Source: a virus
Length of the DNA: 49,242 bases
Strand: one strand, 5' to 3'
IMG/VR virus record: IMGVR_UViG_3300046691_000106
Coordinates: 1 to 49,242 of that record
In this document: positions 21,445-28,665 of the stretch, piece after piece
Numbering within the stretch: the first letter of the stretch is position 1
Layout: every line of letters begins with the position of its first letter
Position numbers and translations under genes: made by a program
The notes under the pieces: model-generated
What the model was told of the DNA's origin: nothing
Database searches by the model: none
What the model saw: the letters and a program-made list of their open reading frames with translations, nothing else

Positions 21445-22226
21445 TGGCCGGAGACTGGATAAAAATGCGCATCGAACTGCAAACGCATCCGAAAGTGTTC
21501 CGCATGGTGTCCGCATTGAATGCGGACAGACTCCGCATCATTGGTGGACTTCACATCGCTTGGAGCATCTTTGATGTGCATTGCGATGATGGTGTTTTGC
21601 GCGGATACACCGTTGATGCGATGGATGCGGTGGTGGGATGGCCGGGGTTTACCCAGGCCATGATCGACGTCGAGTGGGCTGCTGTCGATTCCTCTGGAAG
21701 CCTCGTAATGCCTCGCTTTGACGAGCACAACGGCAAGTCTGCGAAGCGCCGTGCGAACGACTCAGAACGCAAGCGAAATGCTCGTGATGCAGTGATGTCC
21801 GCTAGTGATGCGGACAAAAACGGGACCAGAGAAGAGAAGAGAAGAGAAGAGAAGAAAGATCAAGATCAAAAGCCCTCGTCGCCAGCTCCGAGCGTTGATG
21901 CGTTTTCGAAGTTCTGGGCGCTGTATCCGAGGAAGGTCTGCAAGGCAGCTGCCGAGAAGGCGTGGAAGAAACTCAAGGTCACTGACGACCTGTTCACCCT
22001 GATCGCCCAAGGTCTCGCCAAGCAGTGCGTTTCGCCGGGCTGGACCAAGGACAACGGCCAGTTCATTCCGCACCCGGCCACCTGGCTCAACGGCAAGCGC
22101 TGGGAGGATGAGGTTCAGGCGCCGAGCAACGTCCATCACCTGCCGACCAGTCGTCACACCGGCTTCGACCAACGCGATTACAAGGCCGGGCTCACCGCTC
22201 GCGGGGATGGCACCTATGACTTCTGA
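21444..22226 (+). CDS. O-like replication initiator
   Basis: The 260-residue protein sits between Rha and a DnaC-like loader, the position of lambda O. It has a helix-rich N-terminal half (MAGDWIKMRIELQTHPKVFR, typical of DnaT/O-type proteins), a charged linker with RREEKRREEKK and a C-terminal domain with WALYPRKVCKAAAEKAW and PATWLNGKRW, as found in many phage replication proteins. It would bind the origin and load helicase through the next gene. The DNA of the gene contains candidate origin repeats. Confidence 0.8.
   Translation: MAGDWIKMRIELQTHPKVFRMVSALNADRLRIIGGLHIAWSIFDVHCDDGVLRGYTVDAMDAVVGWPGFTQAMIDVEWAAVDSSGSLVMPRFDEHNGKSAKRRANDSERKRNARDAVMSASDADKNGTREEKRREEKKDQDQKPSSPAPSVDAFSKFWALYPRKVCKAAAEKAWKKLKVTDDLFTLIAQGLAKQCVSPGWTKDNGQFIPHPATWLNGKRWEDEVQAPSNVHHLPTSRHTGFDQRDYKAGLTARGDGTYDF
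21500..21855. other. Candidate replication origin inside the O-like gene
   Basis: CCGCAT occurs at 21500, 21511 and 21533 (steps of 11 and 22 bases), with two 19-base inverted repeats GTCCGC-N7-GCGGAC at 21509-21527 and 21797-21815. The second is followed by five GAAGA pentamers (21831-21855) in a purine-rich stretch. Iterons followed by a low-melting purine-biased tract inside the initiator gene is the plan of lambda ori. Confidence 0.5.
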
Positions 22227-23034
22227 ATCCCCGAAAGTCGACTTGACCGTGAACGACATCGAGCGTCGTTTCAGCGTGGTTGCCAAACAGGCCGCTGAAT
22301 GCCCAAGCCACGGCGCCTATGCCGCGATCATCCGGAAGAACTCTGATGTCGCCTCGGGTTGCCCCGGCTGCGCCGCGGACGCTCAGCTGCGCCGTGATCA
22401 GGAAGAACAGCGCCTGATGTATGCCCGAATCGCTGAAGAGCGCTTGGAGCGCAAGCTGGGGGCCTCCCTGATTCCGCGCCGGTTCATGGGCAAGAACTTC
22501 CAGGACTACCGCGCCGAGACCGCCGACCAGAAAGCCAATCTCGCGAAGTGCATCGAATACGCCGAGAACTTCCCGCAGCACATGGCGGACGGCCGCTGCA
22601 TCGTCATGACCGGCACTCCCGGCACCGGCAAGACGCATCTGGCTACGGCCATTGCTGGCTTCGTGATCGTGAACCACAAGGCGACAGCCGTGTATCGCAC
22701 CGTCGGTGGGCTGCTGCAGTACATCAAGGGCAGCTACGGCGAGAAGGCGACCTACACCGAGGCGGAAGCATTCGCCAGCCTGGTCGAACCCTCGCTACTG
22801 ATCATCGACGAGGTTGGCGCCACCAAGCCGACCGAGTTCGAGCTGGCAACCCTGTTCGCCGTGATCAACGGCCGGTACGAGGAGCAACTGCCCACCATCG
22901 TCATCTCCAACATCGACGCCAAGGAGCTTGGCACCGTGCTGGGTGATCGCAGTGTGGATCGTTTGCGCGAAGGCCGGGGCATTGGCCTGGTGTTCGAAGG
23001 TGCCTCGGCGCGCATTCCTCGGAGGGCTTCGTGA
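22216..23034 (+). CDS. DnaC-like helicase loader (P-analogue)
   Basis: The 272-residue ATPase has two Cys clusters near the N-terminus (ECPSHG and SGCPGCAAD) that may bind zinc, then Walker A GTPGTGKT at 133-140, Walker B LLIIDEVG and a sensor region. It belongs to the DnaC/IstB family and would load the host DnaB helicase at the O-bound origin. The ATG at 22216 has GGGGA at eight bases; ATG 22207 is possible. Its 5' end overlaps O, and its stop overlaps the next start. Confidence 0.88.
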   Translation: MTSESPKVDLTVNDIERRFSVVAKQAAECPSHGAYAAIIRKNSDVASGCPGCAADAQLRRDQEEQRLMYARIAEERLERKLGASLIPRRFMGKNFQDYRAETADQKANLAKCIEYAENFPQHMADGRCIVMTGTPGTGKTHLATAIAGFVIVNHKATAVYRTVGGLLQYIKGSYGEKATYTEAEAFASLVEPSLLIIDEVGATKPTEFELATLFAVINGRYEEQLPTIVISNIDAKELGTVLGDRSVDRLREGRGIGLVFEGASARIPRRAS

Positions 23035-23150
23035 TGACCAATCGAATCTGGGTCGTCCTGACCATCATCGTTGTGGTTGCCGGTTATGGCGTGCATCACA
23101 AAGTTCAGCGGGTCACTGCGCCTGCTCAGCAGGGGGCATTGTTCAAATGA
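23034..23150 (+). CDS. Small membrane peptide
   Basis: This 38-residue ORF has a hydrophobic segment IWVVLTIIVVVAGYGV after a short polar start, with GGAGG upstream. It overlaps the helicase-loader stop (TGATG) and the next start (ATGA), which supports translation. Function unknown. Confidence 0.6.
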   Translation: MTNRIWVVLTIIVVVAGYGVHHKVQRVTAPAQQGALFK

Positions 23151-23419
23151 GCATCGATAAAATGCGCGAAGAGTTCGAGGCTTGGCACAAGAAGGAGGTT
23201 GCCAGCTTCATCGCAGCTGGCGAGGTTCAGGCTGCCCGGCACATGCAGGCATTCAAAGAAACAATGCTGGCGGTATGGGAGGCCTCACGCGCAGCGCTGG
23301 TGATTGAGCTGCCGTCCCCAGACTCTGAAGAGGGTGAGAGCTGGGACGGATGCTGGAAGTACGGCGTAAAGCAATGCCGCGAAGTCATTGAAGCCGCAGG
23401 CGTGAAGGTGAAGCCATGA
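23147..23419 (+). CDS. Small early protein of unknown function
   Basis: The 90-residue protein begins MSIDKMREEFEAWHKKEV and is helical with several Trp residues (AVWEASRAAL, SWDGCWKYGV). It resembles short phage proteins lying before ninB. It is joined to both neighbours by ATGA overlaps. The upstream in-frame extension belongs to a shadow frame of the loader. Function unknown. Confidence 0.65.
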   Translation: MSIDKMREEFEAWHKKEVASFIAAGEVQAARHMQAFKETMLAVWEASRAALVIELPSPDSEEGESWDGCWKYGVKQCREVIEAAGVKVKP

Positions 23420-23835
23420 CTGAAGTCCTCATGCGCAGCCGTGAAGATACCAGCCGCCTCATGGGCATCCTCCACGCCACAGACTTCACCAAACCGAAGT
23501 TGATCGTCATCAAGGAGCCGGACCGCAACGGCGAACAGAACAAAAAGCTCCACGCCATGCTTGCCGACATCTCCCGTCAGGTTGAGCACGCCGGCCGGAA
23601 ATGGGACGTCACAGTCTGGAAACGACTCTGCACCGCCGCCTGGCTGCGCGAGAGCGGCGAAACGATCCAGATGATCCCGGCTATCGACGGGAAGGGCATC
23701 GACGTCCTGTACGAGCGCACAAGCAAGCTAACCGTGAGTAAGTGCGCCGAGTTGATCGAGTGGGTTTCCGCATTCGGCGCCGAGCACCAGGTGCGTTGGA
23801 CGCAGAAGGATTTGTGGGGTGGCCGCTATGACTGA
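23416..23835 (+). CDS. ninB: NinB-like recombination protein
   Basis: The 139-residue protein matches NinB (lambda Orf) in length and pattern: basic N-terminus, KKLHAMLADISRQVEHAGRKW in the middle and LTVSKCAELIEWVSAFGAEHQVRW near the end. NinB/Orf binds single-stranded DNA and SSB and assists RecA-type strand exchange in phage recombination. Its place just before NinG is as in lambdoid nin regions, and it would work with the SSB-like and Sak4-like proteins of the leftward operon. Confidence 0.85.
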   Translation: MTEVLMRSREDTSRLMGILHATDFTKPKLIVIKEPDRNGEQNKKLHAMLADISRQVEHAGRKWDVTVWKRLCTAAWLRESGETIQMIPAIDGKGIDVLYERTSKLTVSKCAELIEWVSAFGAEHQVRWTQKDLWGGRYD

Positions 23836-23929
23836 GTTCGCAAAGGGCCTCATACGGGCCATCGCCACCATGCTCGAGCACAGCTACCACTCGAACCCTT
23901 GCGCACATCAATTCGGGGGTGGGCTTTGA
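23828..23929 (+). CDS. Short ORF between ninB and ninG
   Basis: A 33-residue frame (MTEFAKGLIRAIATMLEHS) overlaps the NinB stop and the NinG start. It could be a short translated product or a coupling device. It is small and has no recognised family. Confidence 0.4.
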   Translation: MTEFAKGLIRAIATMLEHSYHSNPCAHQFGGGL

Positions 23930-24546
23930 TCGGACAGGCAGTGAAGAAGTCGCCGCCGGCACGCCGGAAGAAACGTTGCGTGAACCCCGACTGCGGCACC
24001 GCGTTCATCCCTCAACGCCTCGGCCAGAAGGTGTGCAGCCCAGCCTGCGCGCTGGCTGAGGCAAAGAATCCCGCGAATCAGGAGAAAGCCCACAAGGCAC
24101 TGGCGGAGCTGGACCGTCAGGACATCAAGGTGCGCAAGGAGAAGCTGAAGAGCCGCGGCGATCATTTGCGTGAGGCTCAGCAGGCGTTCAACGAGTTCAT
24201 TCGCTGGCGTGACCAATTGGCCGGGCACTTGTGCATCTCCAGCGGCAAACCATTGGACTGGAGCGGCAATGCCGTAGATGCAGGGCATTACCGCAGCGTT
24301 GGCTCAGCGCCGCACCTGCGCTTCGACGAGCGCAACTGTCACGCCCAAAGCAAACAGGACAATCGGTTCTTGTCGGGCAATGCCGTGGATTATCGGATCG
24401 GGCTCATTGACCGGATCGGCCAGGCAGCAGTCGACGAACTGGAGTCGGATCAGTCGGTGAAGAAATACACCGTGGACGACCTGAAAGAGATTAAGGCCCG
24501 GTACCGGGCAAAGACCAAAGAGCTGAAGGGGAGAGCAGCAGCATGA
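23926..24546 (+). CDS. ninG: NinG-like recombination protein
   Basis: The product (about 206 residues) has the NinG features: an N-terminal zinc-binding segment with RCVNPDCGTAF and GQKVCSPACAL, a lysine-rich coiled coil, and a C-terminal part with the conserved HNCHAQSKQDNRFLSGN-like segment (here RNCHAQSKQDNRFLSG). NinG (Rap) resolves recombination intermediates. The exact start is unsure: TTG 23926 overlaps the previous stop, GTG 23941 is also possible. It is followed by the Q-position gene. Confidence 0.85.
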   Translation: MIGQAVKKSPPARRKKRCVNPDCGTAFIPQRLGQKVCSPACALAEAKNPANQEKAHKALAELDRQDIKVRKEKLKSRGDHLREAQQAFNEFIRWRDQLAGHLCISSGKPLDWSGNAVDAGHYRSVGSAPHLRFDERNCHAQSKQDNRFLSGNAVDYRIGLIDRIGQAAVDELESDQSVKKYTVDDLKEIKARYRAKTKELKGRAAA

Positions 24547-25220
24547 GACTTATCGGAGCGCGTCAGGCATGGTCGGACGCACAGCACGAATCAAATGCCT
24601 CCATTAGCGCGATAGCGGCTGCAAAGGCAGAGACCGCAACCAAGGTCAGGACTGAGCGGGTAAAACGCCGGGAGGCTGTGTTCGCTGCGTTGGGTGACGA
24701 CAAGGAGGAACGCATTCAGGTCGTTCGCCAGCGAATCAGCATTTCGGAGACTCGCCGGACACCTATCGGCCGATCGACCGCGCGTGCCGCTCACCTGGCA
24801 ACCATCGGCAAGGTGCTCCGCGCCATCGACACCTTGCCGTTCCAAGTGCAGCAGTTCGGGCACTACCTGTACCACCCATGCATGACGGCAGTGCACATGC
24901 TCAACGCGGAGAAGTTGATTTGGAGCGAGGTGGATTTCTCTGCTCTGACTGACGCCAAGTCCGCGAAGGTCCACTGCATGATCACGGTGGCCCTGCAGTC
25001 GTACAAGGCGGAGGTACATGGTGGGCCGGCATGGGGGCCAGCGCGGGTAGCGGAGGGGATGCAGAAGCTGTACGGGATCACCATCGAGCCAAAACACTGG
25101 AATCGTGACTGGCTGGAGATCTGGGACTTCCTGCGCCAAGCCATCCACGAGGTGGACATTGAGGCTCAACAGCCGATTTGGCAGGTCATTCATGCAGAGA
25201 ATTCGGAATATGCTGCATAA
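24543..25220 (+). CDS. Probable late antiterminator (Q-position) protein
   Basis: The 225-residue protein is the last gene of the rightward early operon, directly after NinG and before the hairpin-rich gap that begins the late operon, which is where lambda Q lies. It is basic at the N-terminus and has Trp/His-rich C-terminal sequence (HWNRDWLEIWDFLRQA). I do not see a clear Q-family motif, so the function is inferred from position only. Confidence 0.5.
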   Translation: MRLIGARQAWSDAQHESNASISAIAAAKAETATKVRTERVKRREAVFAALGDDKEERIQVVRQRISISETRRTPIGRSTARAAHLATIGKVLRAIDTLPFQVQQFGHYLYHPCMTAVHMLNAEKLIWSEVDFSALTDAKSAKVHCMITVALQSYKAEVHGGPAWGPARVAEGMQKLYGITIEPKHWNRDWLEIWDFLRQAIHEVDIEAQQPIWQVIHAENSEYAA

Positions 25221-25296
25221 ACTATTTGCCATGGTGGGGGTTTTGGGGTAATTTTCCCACAGTGCGCAAATCACCCCCAGCGCAAACACACTTCAG

Positions 25297-25407
25297 AAGC
25301 CCAGCCATCGTGCTGGGCTTTGTCGTTTCTGATAGGCCTATTCAGGCCCTCAAATTTCCATCGTGCTGCTCCCCAGCGCTCCTTTGCCCGGATGCTTCGG
25401 GCCTTTT
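25297..25407 (+). terminator. Three hairpins before the late operon
   Basis: AAGCCCAGC (25297-25305) pairs with GCTGGGCTT (25312-25320); GGCCT-ATTC-AGGCC follows; then GCCCG (25386-25390) pairs with CGGGC (25398-25402) followed by CTTTTA. The gap 25221-25421 carries these and no gene. It fits a late promoter region with terminators that Q would have to overcome. Confidence 0.6.
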
Positions 25408-25421
25408 ATTCTGGATTGCCC

Positions 25422-25730
25422 ATGACTGACGTATCCCGCATCGCTGACAGCACGGTGTTCAAAATCGTCGTGCCTGTCCTTCAGACAATCCTGTCTGCTG
25501 CTGCGATTGGCGCGTTCGTGTATGTCGTGGGCTCGCTCTCTACGCTTCAGGCCTCGCTGAACGCATACCAGACCAGCCAGGCGCTGTTGACCCAGCGCGT
25601 TGACTCCCTCGAACGCTCGCGCGATGCCGGTGACAAGTTCATCGACACCCTGCGTAGCTCCGACCAGCGTCAAGACTTCCGGCTGGACTCGCTCACCGAG
25701 ATGGTCAAGTCGTTCGGACGGCCAAAGTGA
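25422..25730 (+). CDS. Single-span membrane protein with coiled coil (i-spanin-like)
   Basis: The 102-residue protein has a transmembrane segment at about residues 14-37 and then a coiled-coil region rich in Gln/Ser/Leu (QTSQALLTQRVDSLERS). Short N-terminal tail inside, C-terminal helix in the periplasm is the plan of inner-membrane spanins. It overlaps the following lipoprotein gene at GTGAG. Other roles, such as a membrane anchor, are possible. Confidence 0.55.
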   Translation: MTDVSRIADSTVFKIVVPVLQTILSAAAIGAFVYVVGSLSTLQASLNAYQTSQALLTQRVDSLERSRDAGDKFIDTLRSSDQRQDFRLDSLTEMVKSFGRPK

Positions 25731-25975
25731 GGTGCGCACTGGTTGTAGTGCTGTTGCTTGCCGGCTGCGCACAGCAAGACGCAGGAACCCGGCAACCAGC
25801 CGAGCACAAGACAACGATCTTCCGGTTCACGTCTGCCCCGTCGGTGTGTCCTGAGCCCGAACCACCAAAGGCTGCACTGCGCCGCTTGACGAAGAGCCGT
25901 GACGACTGGAAGCGCTACGCCGAAAGCCTAGAAAAACTCATCCCCTCGGACGCAGAACATGGCCCTCATCCCTGA
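25727..25975 (+). CDS. Small lipoprotein (o-spanin-like)
   Basis: The 82-residue product starts at GTG 25727 with a short lipoprotein signal (VVVLLLAGC), Cys14, and a proline-containing mature part (CPEPEPPKAALRR). It overlaps the preceding membrane-protein gene. Together they look like a second, side-by-side spanin pair close to the holin. The mature part is longer and more charged than lambda Rz1. Confidence 0.55.
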   Translation: MRCALVVVLLLAGCAQQDAGTRQPAEHKTTIFRFTSAPSVCPEPEPPKAALRRLTKSRDDWKRYAESLEKLIPSDAEHGPHP

Positions 25976-26180
25976 ATGGCGTAAGGCCTGGCGAATGACC
26001 AGTGTGCAATTGGCGGTGGCCGGTGCGGTGCTCAATGCGGCAGCGGCGGGATGGTCGGTGTTTCAGGGGGCAGTTGATCCATTGGTGTTCGCTGTCGTGA
26101 ACATGGGGCTCAGCATTGCTGTCGCGGTGTCCCGGGTGATCCAGCAATCGAAGCTGCGCGAACCGACGGTTAACGAATAA
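25959..26180 (+). CDS. Holin
   Basis: The 73-residue protein has two hydrophobic segments (about 13-32 and 38-58) separated by a short polar turn, a basic N-terminus (IPEWRKAWRMTSVQ) and a charged end. It resembles the short phage holins of Pseudomonas (DUF7940 type). It would form the membrane lesion that lets the endolysin reach peptidoglycan. It is near the start of the late operon, far from the endolysin, with its start overlapping the lipoprotein. Confidence 0.75.
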   Translation: MALIPEWRKAWRMTSVQLAVAGAVLNAAAAGWSVFQGAVDPLVFAVVNMGLSIAVAVSRVIQQSKLREPTVNE

Positions 26181-26221
26181 CTCGCGCCACAAATTCAGAT
26201 GCGTCCGTTTCGTGGCGCGAG
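26181..26221. repeat. Palindromic element CGCGCCAC/GTGGCGCG, copy 3 (intergenic)
   Basis: CTCGCGCCAC at 26181-26190 and GTGGCGCGAG at 26212-26221 form a perfect ten-base inverted repeat with a 21-base spacer. It begins immediately after the holin stop. Its right arm abuts the strong ribosome site GAGGTGATC of the next gene, so an RNA hairpin here could limit access to it. Confidence 0.85.
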
Positions 26222-26229
26222 GTGATCAC

Positions 26230-26397
26230 ATGGCAGCTTCAGCAATGATGCTCACCATCAAGCAATCCTGGTGGGTGATGCCATACATCAACGCAGTCGT
26301 CCTGTTCAGTCAGATCACTGGTCTGGAGCCCGACTACGACAAGGTGGCAAGCACTGCGCTTAAGGGAATCAGCATCAAGGCGGTAGACAGTCGATGA
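26230..26397 (+). CDS. Small protein before the portal gene
   Basis: The 55-residue protein starts MAASAMMLTIKQSWWVMPYI, is mostly hydrophobic in the centre and polar at the end. Its ribosome site GAGGTGATC is a near-perfect match. It overlaps the portal start by ATGA. The family is not recognised; the position and hydrophobic segment allow a membrane-associated or head-assembly role. Confidence 0.65.
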   Translation: MAASAMMLTIKQSWWVMPYINAVVLFSQITGLEPDYDKVASTALKGISIKAVDSR

Positions 26398-27800
26398 CCA
26401 CACAAAAACCGCGAATCCCGGTAACTGCTGGTCAAGTCATCACAACCGACAGTCTCTCGAACATGGTCGCCAACATCGGCACCAACCGGGACAAGCGCTC
26501 ACACAGCCAATTCGGCTTCGAGTTCGTCACACCGTATGAGCTGGAAGCGGCGTATCAATCGAACTGGCTCGCACGCCGGATCGTGGACAAGCCCAACGAG
26601 GACGCCCTGAGAGAGTGGCGTGCATTCAGCGGCAAGCAGGCCAAAGAGATTGCGAACGAAGAGCGCCGCTTGGGTGTGCAACAGGCCTATCTCGATACGT
26701 GCTGCTGGGCTGACCTGTACGGTGGTGCTGCGATCCTGATGGTGACCGGGCAGGATCTGAGCCAACCGCTCAACCTCGACAAGATCAAAAAGGGCGGGCT
26801 GAAGAACCTGGTGGTGTTCGACCGCTGGGACATTCAGCCGACCGAGTTCAACTTCACCAACCCTCTGGCGCCCAACTGGATGCTTCCAGAGTTCTACATG
26901 ATGGTGAACGGGCAGCAGAATATTCATCACAGTCACATCATTCGCCGCACGGGTGCTCGCCTGCCGCGCCGGATGCGTCAGTTCGAACAGGGCTGGGGTG
27001 ACAGTCGTCTGCGTCGTTGCATGTCAGACCTGCGCGATGTGGTTGCGACCAAGGGGGGCATTGCCTCTCTGGTGCTGGAAGCCAACGTCGACACGATCAG
27101 CGTCAGTGGTTTGAAGGCAGCACTTGCCAGCGCCCAGTGCGACAACGTGACCGAGCGCTACCGAATGTTCGGCATGCTCAAGTCCATCGTGAACCTTGGC
27201 CTGCTGGACAAGGAAAGCGAGACCTACGAGCGCAACAGCATCGCGTTCTCAGGGCTGAGCTCGATCATGGAGCAATTCATGGTGTGGACGGCAGGCGCTG
27301 CCGAGATGCCGGTGACCGAGCTTTGGGGGCAGTCAGCCTCCGGCCTGAGCGCCAATGGCGAAGGCGACCTGAAGACTTACCACGGCACGATCAAGGGCAA
27401 GCAGGACGGCCAGATGCGGCTGGACCTCGAGCTTATGGATCAGGTGCTGATCCGCTCCGCGCTGGGAACCTACCCGGACGACATCGAGTTCGAATGGAAT
27501 CCGCTGGCTCAGACCTCTGGTGTCGAGCAGGCTCAGGAGGATCTGGCGGAAGCCCAGGCAGATGCTTTGTACATCGAGAACGGCGTAATCAAACCAAGCC
27601 ATGCGATGCGCAAAGCTCAGGCCAAAGGCACCTACGCCATCACCGACGAGCAGATCGCCGCGCAAGAGAAGTTAGAGAAGGATCAGGCTGATGGCATTGG
27701 TGACGACGGCGACGGCCTCCCGGGTTTCTCCTTTGGCAAAACTGACGGCGCTGAACAAGACGCTGATGGGAAAACGGCAAAGGAAACCCCGAGCCCCTAA
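26394..27800 (+). CDS. Portal protein (DUF1073 type)
   Basis: The 468-residue protein begins near the DUF1073 portal signature (FVTPYELEAAYQSNWLARRIVDKPNEDALREW) and ends in acidic sequence. Portals form the dodecameric channel at one capsid vertex for DNA entry and exit. It is followed by the head morphogenesis and scaffold genes in the usual order, but no terminase precedes it. Its last 110 bases overlap the next gene in another frame. Confidence 0.88.
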   Translation: MTTQKPRIPVTAGQVITTDSLSNMVANIGTNRDKRSHSQFGFEFVTPYELEAAYQSNWLARRIVDKPNEDALREWRAFSGKQAKEIANEERRLGVQQAYLDTCCWADLYGGAAILMVTGQDLSQPLNLDKIKKGGLKNLVVFDRWDIQPTEFNFTNPLAPNWMLPEFYMMVNGQQNIHHSHIIRRTGARLPRRMRQFEQGWGDSRLRRCMSDLRDVVATKGGIASLVLEANVDTISVSGLKAALASAQCDNVTERYRMFGMLKSIVNLGLLDKESETYERNSIAFSGLSSIMEQFMVWTAGAAEMPVTELWGQSASGLSANGEGDLKTYHGTIKGKQDGQMRLDLELMDQVLIRSALGTYPDDIEFEWNPLAQTSGVEQAQEDLAEAQADALYIENGVIKPSHAMRKAQAKGTYAITDEQIAAQEKLEKDQADGIGDDGDGLPGFSFGKTDGAEQDADGKTAKETPSP

Positions 27801-28662
27801 ACCGGTCCTGCCGAGCAAGGATGCGGAGCAGTTCTATCGTGGGCAGCTTCGAGCGATGGTCCGGTTGATGGCGGGTGAGCTGGTTGCCGCCGTCGAGCCT
27901 GAGCTGAAACGGTTGAAGCCCGACTACATCGCGGACAGCCGCATGACGCTCGATGGAAGCTGGACGGAAGAGATCCTGAAGGCGATTCGCGGCGTGTCAC
28001 AGCGATTCGTCACGCCTCTGTTTGATGCGCAGGTTCAGCGGGTGGCCGCGAGCACGATCAGTCGCGCCGAGGCCGATAACGCTGAGGACTTCCGCAACTC
28101 GATCAACCGTGCTGTCGGTATCGACTTCGAGCTGATCACTCGCCCCAAGGGCATGCAGGATTACCTGGAAGCCTCAATCGCTGAAAACGTCAACCTGATC
28201 AAGTCCGTCAAGACCGAATATTTCCAGAAAGTGGAAACGATCGTGCTGGGCGGTATGAAGAGCGGCGCTGCCCCATCAGTCATAGCCAGGCAGATTCAGG
28301 AGCAGACAGGCATCACCGCCCGCCGCGCCAAGCTGATAGCGCGCGACCAGATGTCACAGATCAACGCCGACCTGACCGAGAAGCGACAGGCTGCAGCGGG
28401 GATCGAGTACTACAAGTCAGAAGACGCCGGCGACGTGCGTGTGTCTGGCAACCCTGCGGGGAAATACCCGAACGCCAAGATCAGCTGCTACGGCATAGCC
28501 CGCCAAGATATCGGCTTTGGCGAGGGCGTCTACAAGGTCGGTGTCGGTGCAACGTGGGCCGGACAAACCGGGTTGAAGCCGGGCAAGCATCACCCTCTCT
28601 GCCGCTGTGTCGCCATCTCCATGATCCCCGGCGTGAACTACTTCCCCGACAAGAACGGGTAA
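27691..28662 (+). CDS. Mu gpF-like head morphogenesis protein (minor capsid)
   Basis: The 323-residue protein has the MuF-type C-terminal part, with GITARRAKLIARDQMSQINADL and a conserved HHPLCRCVAI motif. MuF-domain proteins are minor head components put into the procapsid near the portal. ATG 27691 has AAGGA eight bases upstream, so the 110-base overlap with the portal gene is probably real. A start at 27766 lacks a ribosome site. Confidence 0.85.
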   Translation: MALVTTATASRVSPLAKLTALNKTLMGKRQRKPRAPKPVLPSKDAEQFYRGQLRAMVRLMAGELVAAVEPELKRLKPDYIADSRMTLDGSWTEEILKAIRGVSQRFVTPLFDAQVQRVAASTISRAEADNAEDFRNSINRAVGIDFELITRPKGMQDYLEASIAENVNLIKSVKTEYFQKVETIVLGGMKSGAAPSVIARQIQEQTGITARRAKLIARDQMSQINADLTEKRQAAAGIEYYKSEDAGDVRVSGNPAGKYPNAKISCYGIARQDIGFGEGVYKVGVGATWAGQTGLKPGKHHPLCRCVAISMIPGVNYFPDKNG

Positions 28663-28665
28663 CCC

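Noticed and set aside
21831-21855. GAAGA pentamers as a CRISPR or tandem mobile repeat
   Set aside because: Five short units in a coding linker (Arg/Glu/Lys-rich); no spacers or array structure.
24543-25220. Firm call as antiterminator Q
   Set aside because: Only position supports it; no Q motif or boxed late promoter could be shown, so it is kept as a probable call.
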